From positions 1-6,364 of the forward strand of contig JAMOUL010000307.1 in NCBI GenBank assembly GCA_027062035.1: a DNA stretch of 6,364 nucleotides. Direction: 5' to 3'. This document shows positions 1 to 5,434 of the stretch, one piece after another. Made by a program: the position numbers and the translations under genes. The stretch's first letter is position 1, and each line of letters starts with the position of its first letter. Under the pieces are notes generated by a model that saw only the letters and a program-made list of their open reading frames with translations, was not told the origin of the DNA and searched no databases. The stretch is from Candidatus Aminicenantota bacterium. GTDB taxonomy: Bacteria > Acidobacteriota > Aminicenantia > S016-38.

Positions 1-1242
1 GTTGCTCCTGAAATTGCCAGGGCAGCGGTTCTCATCAGATTAAACTCCCTTTCCCTGGGATATTCCGGAATAAGATTGGAACTCGCGGACTTTATAGTCG
101 ATTATTTGAACAGTGGCATAGTTCCATGTATGAAGGAATATGGGTCTGTGGGGGCCAGTGGAGATCTTGCTCCCCTTGCTTCCTTTGCACTATCACTTGC
201 CTTTCCAGAGGAGGTTGAGGTGTTTCTGTGGGAAGGAGAGTGGAAGAAGATGAGGGGAGATGAGGCGTTTAAAAGGAGAAATCTTTCCCCAATTACCCTT
301 GAGGCGAAGGAGGCCCTTTCACTTATAAATGGAACTCCATTTTCAGCTGGAATAACCCTTTTCGCTTTAAAGGAAGCAGAAGAACTTCTGCTTTTGTCTG
401 ACATAGCCGAGGCCCTTTCTATGGAAGCTTTGATGTCCAACCCCTCTTTTCTCTTTGAAGGCATTCACAGGGTGAGGAATATTCCTGCTCAGGGTGAAAG
501 GGCAGTGAATATAAAAAAATTGACCCGGGGCTCAGAACTTATTGGAAGAACCAGGGATGTTCAGGATGCCTATTCTATCAGGTGTTATCCCCAGGTTTCA
601 GGATCATCCGCTCAGGGCATAAAATTCTCCAGGGAAATAATAGAAGGTGAGATAAACTCTGCCACAGATAACCCTCTGGTTTTTGAAGAGGGAGTTTTTT
701 CCGGGGGTAATTTCCATGCTCAGCCTGTAGCTATGGCAGCTGATTTGCTTTCCATGTCCCTCACATATCTTTCCTCCATTTCAGAACGCAGGCTTTTCCG
801 TTTGCTTGATCCTAATCTTAACAGGGGACTTCCAGCATTTCTCGCCAGAGAACCCGGACTGAACAGTGGCTTTATGATAGTTCAATATACAGCTGCTTCG
901 CTGGTTTCCGAAAACAAAACCCTTTCCCACCCGGCAGGAGTTGATACTATTCCCACTTCTGCCAATCAGGAAGACCATGTTAGTATGGCGCCTGTGGCTG
1001 CGAGAAAGGCTTTGAAGATAGCCAGCAATACCCGTTATGTGCTTGCCTGTGAGATGCTTGCCGCAGCCCAGGCCCTTGATTTCAGGAAGGGTAAACCCGG
1101 AAAGGGCACCGGAGTAGCGTATAGGTTGATAAGGGAGATAGCTCCATTTGTTTCTGAGGATAGACCACTTTCTGAATATATAGAGGCCCTTGCCTCAAAA
1201 CTCAACAATGAATTTATAGAGAGGGTTTTCAATGAAGGTTGA
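1..1242 (+). CDS. hutH: Histidine ammonia-lyase, 5'-truncated by window edge
   Basis: Histidine ammonia-lyase removes ammonia from L-histidine to give trans-urocanate, the first step of cytoplasmic histidine degradation. The frame is open from base 1, so the gene begins outside the window and 413 residues are visible. Seen here: the Ala-Ser-Gly triad that cyclises to the MIO electrophile at fragment residues 52-54 (GSVGASGDLAPLAS); QDAYSIRCYPQV at 188-198, carrying the Gln/Tyr/Arg active-site residues; FHAQPVAMAAD; and SANQEDHVSM at 320-329. The QEDH form is typical of histidine lyases rather than plant-type phenylalanine lyases. Matching these to the Pseudomonas putida enzyme from memory (Ala142, Tyr280, Glu414) gives a constant offset of about 90, so about 90 N-terminal residues are missing and the full length would be near 503, normal for the family. 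The substrate-selecting His (His83 in P. putida) lies in the missing part, so a tyrosine lyase or aminomutase is not formally excluded. The last 11 nt overlap thyX, suggesting co-transcription. No other hut gene is in view. Confidence 0.93.
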   Translation, partial: VAPEIARAAVLIRLNSLSLGYSGIRLELADFIVDYLNSGIVPCMKEYGSVGASGDLAPLASFALSLAFPEEVEVFLWEGEWKKMRGDEAFKRRNLSPITLEAKEALSLINGTPFSAGITLFALKEAEELLLLSDIAEALSMEALMSNPSFLFEGIHRVRNIPAQGERAVNIKKLTRGSELIGRTRDVQDAYSIRCYPQVSGSSAQGIKFSREIIEGEINSATDNPLVFEEGVFSGGNFHAQPVAMAADLLSMSLTYLSSISERRLFRLLDPNLNRGLPAFLAREPGLNSGFMIVQYTAASLVSENKTLSHPAGVDTIPTSANQEDHVSMAPVAARKALKIASNTRYVLACEMLAAAQALDFRKGKPGKGTGVAYRLIREIAPFVSEDRPLSEYIEALASKLNNEFIERVFNEG

Positions 1243-1990
1243 ACTTATAGCCATAACCCCTGATGCGGAAAAGGTTATAGAGGAAGCAGGGAGAACTGCC
1301 TATTTATCCTTTGATAAGCAGACGGATTTTCCAATCCTCAGGATTGTCAGGGAAGATAGTAAGATGGTGATACAGACCGAGGAAGTGCCTCAGCTTCGGA
1401 CAGCAAAGGAAGGAGAGGAAGTGGAATATGAGGGGAAAAAATGGCGGGTGGAAAGGAGATGGGAAAATTCAGCAGAAAAATTTATAAAAATGTTGATAAG
1501 GAGCGGACATCTATCTGTACTGGAACATGCATCTGCTTCGTTCAGAATAAAAGGGGGGTCGAGAAGTTTCACTCACCAGCTGGTGAGGCATAGAATGGCG
1601 TCATATACACAGCAGTCCCAGAGATATGTGGAGGAGACAGGTTTTAATTTTGTTACCCCTCCCTCCATTGAAGCGAATCCAGAGGCAAGGGAAGTTTTTT
1701 TGAATTTTATTGAAGAGGCCAAACGAACCTATTCCAGATTGAGGGAACTGAAAATTAGAAAGGAGGATGCAAGGTTTGTACTTCCGAATGCGGTGGTTTC
1801 AGAGATTGTTATTTCTGCAAACATGAGGGAGTGGAGACATATAATAGAGCTGAGAGGGGACAAGAAAGCCCAGTGGGAAATCAGGAAGATGGCAGTGGAG
1901 ATTTTAAAAATACTAAAGGAGAAAACACCATCCATTTTTTACGATTTCAGAATAGAAGAAGACCACATAGTGAGGGTTGACAAAACTTAA
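1232..1990 (+). CDS. thyX: Flavin-dependent thymidylate synthase ThyX
   Basis: ThyX methylates dUMP to dTMP using methylenetetrahydrofolate, FAD and NADPH. It is a cytoplasmic homotetramer that replaces ThyA. Seen in the 252-residue product: the signature RHRxxSxxxxSxRY at residues 119-132 (RHRMASYTQQSQRY); the preceding SGHLSVLEHASASF segment at 91-104; and the C-terminal ARFVLPNAVVSEIVISANMREW, ELRGDKKAQWEIR and KEKTPSIFYDF blocks that form the nucleotide and flavin sites. It is longer than the usual 215-235 residues because of extra sequence at about residues 31-78, between the N-terminal AYLSFD strand and the AEKFIKMLIRSGH helix. The ATG at 1232 lies inside the end of hutH (ATGAAGGTTGA, 11-nt overlap) and has a GAGAGGG ribosome site at 1219-1225, about 6 nt upstream, so translational coupling to hutH is likely. 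The next gene follows after 19 nt. Family assignment is secure. Confidence 0.97.
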   Translation: MKVELIAITPDAEKVIEEAGRTAYLSFDKQTDFPILRIVREDSKMVIQTEEVPQLRTAKEGEEVEYEGKKWRVERRWENSAEKFIKMLIRSGHLSVLEHASASFRIKGGSRSFTHQLVRHRMASYTQQSQRYVEETGFNFVTPPSIEANPEAREVFLNFIEEAKRTYSRLRELKIRKEDARFVLPNAVVSEIVISANMREWRHIIELRGDKKAQWEIRKMAVEILKILKEKTPSIFYDFRIEEDHIVRVDKT

Positions 1991-2009
1991 ATTAGGGGCC
2001 ATTATATAA

Positions 2010-2363
2010 ATGATGTGGGAAATTGCAATCCTTATTATAGCTGTGGCATTTGTTGTGCTTGTAGCCTTTACGATTCCAGCTTTGCTTCAAATAAGGGATT
2101 CTGCCAAGGAGTTCGAATTTACCATGAGAGAGACCCGGGAGACCATTAAACGTATAAGGGAAATTTCTGAAAAGGCTGAAGATGGAATAGAGAAAGGCAG
2201 ACAGGCGGTTATGAAACTTGATAAGACTCTGACAGCAATAGATCAGACCATAGGTGGTTCCACTTTGAAGGTGATGACAAAACCATTATCTGCTCTTCTG
2301 GAATTTGCACCTGTAATTTTGTCTGCATCAAAAATTTATAAAAAATATTTAAAAAGGAGGTAA
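2010..2363 (+). CDS. DUF948 single-helix membrane protein (YtxG-like)
   Basis: A 117-residue protein with one N-terminal hydrophobic helix (about residues 4-26, ending in IPALLQIRD). A charged segment likely to form a coiled coil follows (about 27-80, rich in E, K and R: ETRETIKRIREISEKAEDGIEKGRQAV). The tail is short, amphipathic and basic, ending YKKYLKRR. This layout matches DUF948 proteins such as Bacillus subtilis YtxG, whose biochemical role is unknown and which in Bacillus is a general-stress gene. The coil probably faces the cytoplasm given the short N-terminus, but topology is inferred. Two adjacent ATGs occur at 2010 and 2013. The first is better placed relative to the AGGGG at 1994-1998, so 2010 is chosen. 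It sits 19 nt after thyX and 3 nt before the YtxH-like gene; DUF948 and YtxH proteins are also neighbours in Bacillus (ytxG-ytxH), which supports both calls. Confidence 0.8.
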   Translation: MMWEIAILIIAVAFVVLVAFTIPALLQIRDSAKEFEFTMRETRETIKRIREISEKAEDGIEKGRQAVMKLDKTLTAIDQTIGGSTLKVMTKPLSALLEFAPVILSASKIYKKYLKRR

Positions 2364-2366
2364 AAA

Positions 2367-2627
2367 ATGGAGGATAGGGGATCCACTGGAGCAACTTTCT
2401 TTGAGCTTTCGGTAGCATTCCTTCTTGGAGCCCTGATGGGTGCAGGAGCAGCATTACTTTTTGCGCCTGCTCCTGGAGAAGAGACCAGGAAGAGATTGGC
2501 TGAAGTAGGAGAAAAGGCAATAGAAAGCGGTAAAAAAATAGCAGAGACCGGTAAGGAAAAGGTGGCCAAGGCAGTGGAAACTGCAAAGACCAGGGTAAAA
2601 CAGACTAAAAAGACCGCAGAAAGCTAA
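2367..2627 (+). CDS. YtxH-like small membrane protein
   Basis: An 86-residue protein with a glycine/alanine-rich hydrophobic helix at about residues 12-33 (LSVAFLLGALMGAGAALLFAP). It is followed at once by the YtxH-family hallmark LFAPAPGEETRKRL (31-44). The rest (45-86) is a highly charged, probably helical tail of Lys/Glu/Ala/Thr with loosely repeating GEKAIES, GKKIAET, GKEKVAKAVE units, resembling LEA or apolipoprotein-type amphipathic repeats. Function is unknown; Bacillus YtxH is a stress-induced protein. The ATG is well placed behind AAGGAGG at 2354-2360, and the stop codon of the DUF948 gene (TAA, 2361-2363) falls in the spacer, so the two are almost certainly co-translated. It is the last gene of its unit: a strong terminator hairpin starts 24 nt after the stop. 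The family call rests on the motif and the neighbour; no catalytic function should be assumed. Confidence 0.8.
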   Translation: MEDRGSTGATFFELSVAFLLGALMGAGAALLFAPAPGEETRKRLAEVGEKAIESGKKIAETGKEKVAKAVETAKTRVKQTKKTAES

Positions 2628-2650
2628 TAGTTTTTACAAACAGAGATCAA

Positions 2651-2686
2651 AAGAAGGGGGTTTTATCCCCCCTTTTTTTATTTTTT
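2651..2686 (+). terminator. Intrinsic terminator after the hutH-thyX-DUF948-ytxH unit
   Basis: GGGGG at 2656-2660 pairs with CCCCC at 2668-2672 around a 7-nt loop (TTTTATC). The stem extends with A/G on the left (AAGAA, 2651-2655) against T on the right (2673-2677). The T-run continues as TTTTTTTATTTTTT to 2686. This is a standard factor-independent terminator for transcription from the left and separates the upstream unit from eno. Confidence 0.9.
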
Positions 2687-2694
2687 CCTGAAAA

Positions 2695-2734
2695 TTGTAT
2701 GCCCGGAAAGAATGGGGTAAAATTTCTTTATAAT
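2695..2734 (+). promoter_or_regulatory. Candidate promoter for eno
   Basis: Between the terminator and eno two sigma-70-like -10 boxes can be seen. TAAAAT at 2718-2723 has TTGTAT at 2695-2700 exactly 17 bp upstream, a good spacing with a weak -35. A perfect TATAAT lies at 2729-2734, but the hexamer 17 bp above it (GAAAGA) does not resemble a -35. One of these probably drives eno and the transporter. The first would give a leader of about 40 nt, the second one of about 30 nt. The start site is not determined. Confidence 0.45.
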
Positions 2735-2758
2735 TCTTTCTGATAGGAATTTTATAAA
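2727..2758 (+). other. AT-rich dyad just upstream of the eno ribosome site
   Basis: TTTATAATTC at 2727-2736 is complementary to GAATT at 2747-2751 plus ATAAA at 2754-2758. This gives ten base pairs interrupted by a 2-nt bulge (TT, 2752-2753), with a 10-nt loop. It ends at the start of the eno Shine-Dalgarno AAGGAGG (2758-2764). It is either a weak mRNA hairpin in the leader, if transcription starts at about 2730, or a DNA dyad overlapping the TATAAT box. It could also be chance in AT-rich DNA. Confidence 0.3.
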
Positions 2759-2770
2759 AGGAGGGGAATT

Positions 2771-4048
2771 ATGATAATAGAAGAGATCAAAGCCCGAGAG
2801 ATCCTTGACTCAAGGGGAAATCCTACAATCGAAGCAGAAGTTTACCTTGAAAGTGGAGATGTAGGGTGGGCAGCTGTTCCATCCGGTGCCTCTACTGGAA
2901 AGCGGGAAGCCCTTGAACTGAGGGACGGAGACAGTGCCCGATTTGGGGGTAAGGGGGTGCTGAAAGCGGTAGAGATTGTAAGGACGATAATTGCTCCGAA
3001 GTTAAAAGGAACCCCTGCATATGAACAACGGGCCATAGACGAGTTTATGCTTGAGCTGGACGGGACTCCAAATAAAAGCAAGCTGGGTGCCAATGCAATC
3101 CTTGCGGTTTCAATGGCAGTAGCAAGGGCAGCAGCTTCGGCACTGGGTATTCCACTTTACTCATATCTGGGCGGTGCTTTAGCACATCGCCTTCCTGTTC
3201 CGATGATGAACATAATTAACGGTGGAGCCCATGCTGACAACAATCTGGACTTTCAGGAGTTCATGATAGTTCCTGCAGGATTTAATTCCTTCAAAGAAGC
3301 CATAAGAGCTGGTGCAGAGATCTTTCACACTTTAAAAAAGATCCTGAAGGATAAAGGATTGTCCACAGCAGTGGGTGATGAGGGAGGTTTTGCTCCCAAT
3401 TTAAAAACCAATGAGGAGGCCATAGACCTTATCCTTGAAGCGATAGAAAAGGCAGGTTATGCCCCGGGAGAAAATGTTTATGTGGCCCTTGATGTCGCTG
3501 CCTCTGAACTCTGGGAAGATGGAAAATACAAGCTTCGCTGGTCTACCGGCGACGAACTTTCTCCTTCTGAGTTGATAAGTGTATATAAAGAACTGGTTGA
3601 TAAGTACCCGATAATTTCCATCGAAGATGGTCTTGGGGAGGATGACTGGGAAGGCTGGAAGGAACTTACAGCTGAACTTGGTAAAAAGATTACCCTCGTT
3701 GGAGATGATATTTTCGTCACCAATCCTGCTATTATCCAGAAGGGAATAGATGAAGGTGTTTCCAACGCAGTACTTATAAAACTAAATCAGATAGGAACTG
3801 TGAGCGAGACCGTGGATGCTGTTAACCTTACCCACAGAAATGGATTGAAGGCAGTAATTTCTCACCGTTCAGGGGAAACAGAGGATACCTTCATAGCTGA
3901 TTTTGCCGTGGCTATGGAGACCGGACTTATTAAGACGGGTTCGGCAAGCAGGAGTGAAAGGATAGCAAAATACAACAGACTTATAAGGATAGAGGAAGAG
4001 CTGGGAAGAGCAGCATATTATCCTGGAAAGGAGGTATTTAAGCTCTGA
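2771..4048 (+). CDS. eno: Enolase
   Basis: Enolase (phosphopyruvate hydratase) interconverts 2-phosphoglycerate and phosphoenolpyruvate in glycolysis and gluconeogenesis. It is cytoplasmic, usually dimeric or octameric, and Mg-dependent. The 425-residue product has the normal bacterial length and every key element. These are DSRGNPT at 13-19; the mobile SGAST loop at 38-42; GGAHADNN with His154; GDEGGFAP at 202-209 with catalytic acid Glu204; Mg ligands Asp241 (ALD), Glu285 (SIEDGL) and Asp312 (VGDD); the signature LIKLNQIGT with catalytic base Lys337; SHRSGETED at 364-372; and Lys388 (LIKTGSASRSERIAKYN). The ATG at 2771 follows AAGGAGG (2758-2764) by 6 nt and is the only sensible start, since MIIEEIKAREILDSRG is the usual N-terminus. 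It starts a new unit after the terminator. Its TGA stop overlaps the proposed CTG start of the downstream transporter, so the two are probably co-transcribed. Nothing is abnormal in the enzyme. Confidence 0.99.
   Translation: MIIEEIKAREILDSRGNPTIEAEVYLESGDVGWAAVPSGASTGKREALELRDGDSARFGGKGVLKAVEIVRTIIAPKLKGTPAYEQRAIDEFMLELDGTPNKSKLGANAILAVSMAVARAAASALGIPLYSYLGGALAHRLPVPMMNIINGGAHADNNLDFQEFMIVPAGFNSFKEAIRAGAEIFHTLKKILKDKGLSTAVGDEGGFAPNLKTNEEAIDLILEAIEKAGYAPGENVYVALDVAASELWEDGKYKLRWSTGDELSPSELISVYKELVDKYPIISIEDGLGEDDWEGWKELTAELGKKITLVGDDIFVTNPAIIQKGIDEGVSNAVLIKLNQIGTVSETVDAVNLTHRNGLKAVISHRSGETEDTFIADFAVAMETGLIKTGSASRSERIAKYNRLIRIEEELGRAAYYPGKEVFKL
4029..4034 (+). promoter_or_regulatory. Shine-Dalgarno that decides the transporter start
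   Basis: A perfect AGGAGG lies inside the last codons of eno, 10 nt before CTG 4045. It has no other use: the nearest in-frame start-like codon of the transporter after CTG is ATT at 4072, and TTG comes only at 4099. The frame is closed upstream by TAA at 4039-4041. This site therefore supports initiation at 4045. Confidence 0.75.
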
Positions 4049-5271
4049 AAAAACCGTCGTTAGCAACTCAAATTCTAATTGGATTTTTCGGTGGCTTTTT
4101 GTTCGGGGCAATAGCGGGAAAGTACGCGCTGATTATCTATCCTGTAGGTGAACTTTTCCTGAGACTCATAGTTATGACCGTTGTTCCCCTTGTGTTTTTC
4201 TCTCTGTTTTCCTCCACAGCTGGCCTTGGTGATCTCAGGAAAATAGGAATTCTTGGCGGCAGGGTTGTTGCCTATTATGTGATTACCACGGCCATAGCCA
4301 TTACAATTGGTGTAGGACTTGCAAACCTGGTAAAACCCGGAGTTGGAATAAGGCTTGAAGCAACAGGGGATATAGAAAAGATCCTGGGCAAGGTCAATCA
4401 AACCAGCCCATCGATTGTCAAGACTCTTATAAATATGGTTCCAACCAATCCTGTAAAAGCTCTTGCCGAAGGAAACATGCTGCAGATAATTTTCTTTGCG
4501 ATACTTCTTGGGATAGCCATCCTGGCTGTAAAGAAGGAAAATAGGGATATTGTTATAAAGGGCTCACAGGGTCTTTCTGATGCCATGATTAACATGGTAA
4601 ACATGATTATGAAGACAGCTCCGTACGGAGTATTTGCACTTGCAGCAGGAGTTGTTGCCAGACACGGTGTAAAAATCCTGTCCAGTCTCATGGTTTATGC
4701 TCTTGTGGTTATCGGCGGTCTCATCCTGCATCTCATCGTTCTTCTCTTTTTCTCCCTTTCCTTACTTGGAAGGGTTAGTCCCGGGGAATTTTTGAGAAAG
4801 GCCTGGGGAGTTATGGTTTTTGCATTTTCAACCTCGTCTTCGAATGCCACCCTTCCTCTTACAATGGAAACGGCAGAGGAGAAGTTTAAAGTACCCAAGT
4901 ACGTCTCCAGTTTTGTTCTGCCCCTTGGAGCCACCATCAATATGGATGGAACTGCACTTTATCAGGGAGTGGCAGCTGTATTTATAGCTCAGGTTTATGC
5001 CATACCCCTGAGTTTGAGTGCCCAGTTAAAAATAATACTTACTGCCACTCTTGCTTCTATTGGTACAGCTGGGGTGCCCGGGGTGGGAATAGTGATGCTT
5101 ACGATGGTGCTTACTTCGGTAAACATTCCGATAGAGGGAATAGCCCTTATCCTCGGAGTTGATAGATTTCTCGATATGTCCCGCACAGTGGTAAACGTGA
5201 GCGGTGACCTTATTGCATCTATTGTGATGTCCAGATTCGAGAAGGGGAAAAAAGCGGGCGACGGGACTTGA
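4045..5271 (+). CDS. Dicarboxylate/amino acid:cation symporter, CTG start
   Basis: A membrane carrier of the DAACS family (GltP/GltT/DctA, Glt-Ph fold) that takes up acidic amino acids or C4-dicarboxylates with Na+ or H+. From CTG 4045 it has 408 residues, a normal length. Seen: an N-terminus KKPSLATQILIGFFGGFLFG typical of the family and hydrophobic segments throughout; the HP1 hairpin STSSSNATLP at 262-271; NMDGT in TM7 at 299-303; the HP2 turn ASIGTAGVPG at 337-346; and TM8 with D373, D377, R380, N384 and D388 in the Glt-Ph pattern. R380 matches Glt-Ph Arg397, which holds the substrate side-chain carboxylate, so glutamate/aspartate is favoured. HP1 lacks the Arg of Glt-Ph (Arg276), and TM8 has Met378 where mammalian EAATs carry an extra Arg. 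A TTG start at 4099 would delete the conserved N-terminus and has no ribosome site. The gene overlaps eno by 4 nt and ends inside the opposing tRNA-Gly gene. Family is secure; exact substrate is not. Confidence 0.93.
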   Translation: MKKPSLATQILIGFFGGFLFGAIAGKYALIIYPVGELFLRLIVMTVVPLVFFSLFSSTAGLGDLRKIGILGGRVVAYYVITTAIAITIGVGLANLVKPGVGIRLEATGDIEKILGKVNQTSPSIVKTLINMVPTNPVKALAEGNMLQIIFFAILLGIAILAVKKENRDIVIKGSQGLSDAMINMVNMIMKTAPYGVFALAAGVVARHGVKILSSLMVYALVVIGGLILHLIVLLFFSLSLLGRVSPGEFLRKAWGVMVFAFSTSSSNATLPLTMETAEEKFKVPKYVSSFVLPLGATINMDGTALYQGVAAVFIAQVYAIPLSLSAQLKIILTATLASIGTAGVPGVGIVMLTMVLTSVNIPIEGIALILGVDRFLDMSRTVVNVSGDLIASIVMSRFEKGKKAGDGT

Positions 5272-5324
5272 ACCCGCAACCACGAGCTTGGGAAGCTCGC
5301 ACTCTACCGTTGAGTTACGCCCGC
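5253..5324 (-). tRNA. tRNA-Gly (anticodon CCC)
   Basis: Read on the minus strand, a full cloverleaf forms. The 7-bp acceptor is GCGGGCG/CGCCCGC, the D-arm is ACTC/GAGT around AACGGTA, and the anticodon stem is CGAGC/GCTCG with loop TTCCCAA. A 5-nt variable region TGGTT follows, then the T-arm GCGGG/CCCGT around TTCAAGT. The anticodon CCC reads GGG glycine codons, and the discriminator at 5253 is U, as expected for bacterial tRNA-Gly. CCA is not encoded: the acceptor is followed at once by a run of T (minus strand, 5253-5248), so CCA must be added by a nucleotidyltransferase, and the T-run may help end transcription. The gene is convergent with the symporter gene and overlaps its last 19 nt. 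Five prime is at 5324. A TATAAA -10-like box lies at 5360-5355 on the minus strand. Confidence 0.97.
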
Positions 5325-5350
5325 ACCGAAATTATTTTATCACAAAATTC

Positions 5351-5429
5351 AAAGTTTATAATAAGAGCGCCTCGCTGTTCGGATGGCAAAATTTTTCTTT
5401 GACGTGTCCTTTTTCCTTTTATAAACTTT
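5351..5429. repeat. 11-bp inverted repeat in the divergent intergenic region
   Basis: AAAGTTTATAA at 5351-5361 and its exact reverse complement TTATAAACTTT at 5419-5429 flank 57 bp. Each arm presents TATAAACTTT in the direction of the gene it faces: tRNA-Gly on the minus strand, the glycosyltransferase on the plus strand. The arms may simply be two similar -10 regions, or a shared regulator site. Between them sits a short GC-rich dyad, AGCG-CCT-CGCT, at 5366-5376. The rest of this 110-bp gap (5325-5434) shows no further gene. Confidence 0.6.
5399..5425 (+). promoter_or_regulatory. Promoter for the glycosyltransferase gene
   Basis: TTGACG (5399-5404, five of six to the -35 consensus) is followed after 15 bp by TATAAA (5420-5425, five of six to the -10). 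TAAACT at 5422-5427 is a weaker -10 at 17-bp spacing. Either would place the transcription start at about 5432-5435, at or within a few bases of the ATG at 5435, so the mRNA would have almost no leader. Confidence 0.6.
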
Positions 5430-5434
5430 AAGTT

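Noticed and set aside
76..1242. TTG at 76 as the true start of the lyase
   Set aside because: The frame is open to base 1 and the 25 residues before it (IARAAVLIRLNSLSLGYSGIR region) match conserved lyase sequence, so 76 is internal.
2209..2586. Minus-strand open frame of 125 codons with a hydrophobic, Leu/Phe/Pro-rich product across the DUF948 and YtxH genes
   Set aside because: It is the antisense of two well-supported genes with ribosome sites and family motifs. Its composition mirrors the Lys/Glu/Arg-rich sense strand, and it also spans the junction between two genes.
3869..4401. Two overlapping minus-strand open frames across the eno-symporter junction
   Set aside because: They lie antisense to conserved enolase and symporter sequence, have no recognisable motif and no convincing ribosome site.
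4099..5271. TTG at 4099 as the symporter start
   Set aside because: It removes the family-typical N-terminus and part of the first membrane helix, has no Shine-Dalgarno in front, and ignores the AGGAGG placed for CTG 4045.
4995..5283. Minus-strand open frames reading into the tRNA-Gly gene (products beginning MRVQVPSPAF or MVAGSSPVARF)
   Set aside because: These N-termini are the well-known artefact of translating a tRNA T-arm; the rest is antisense to the symporter.
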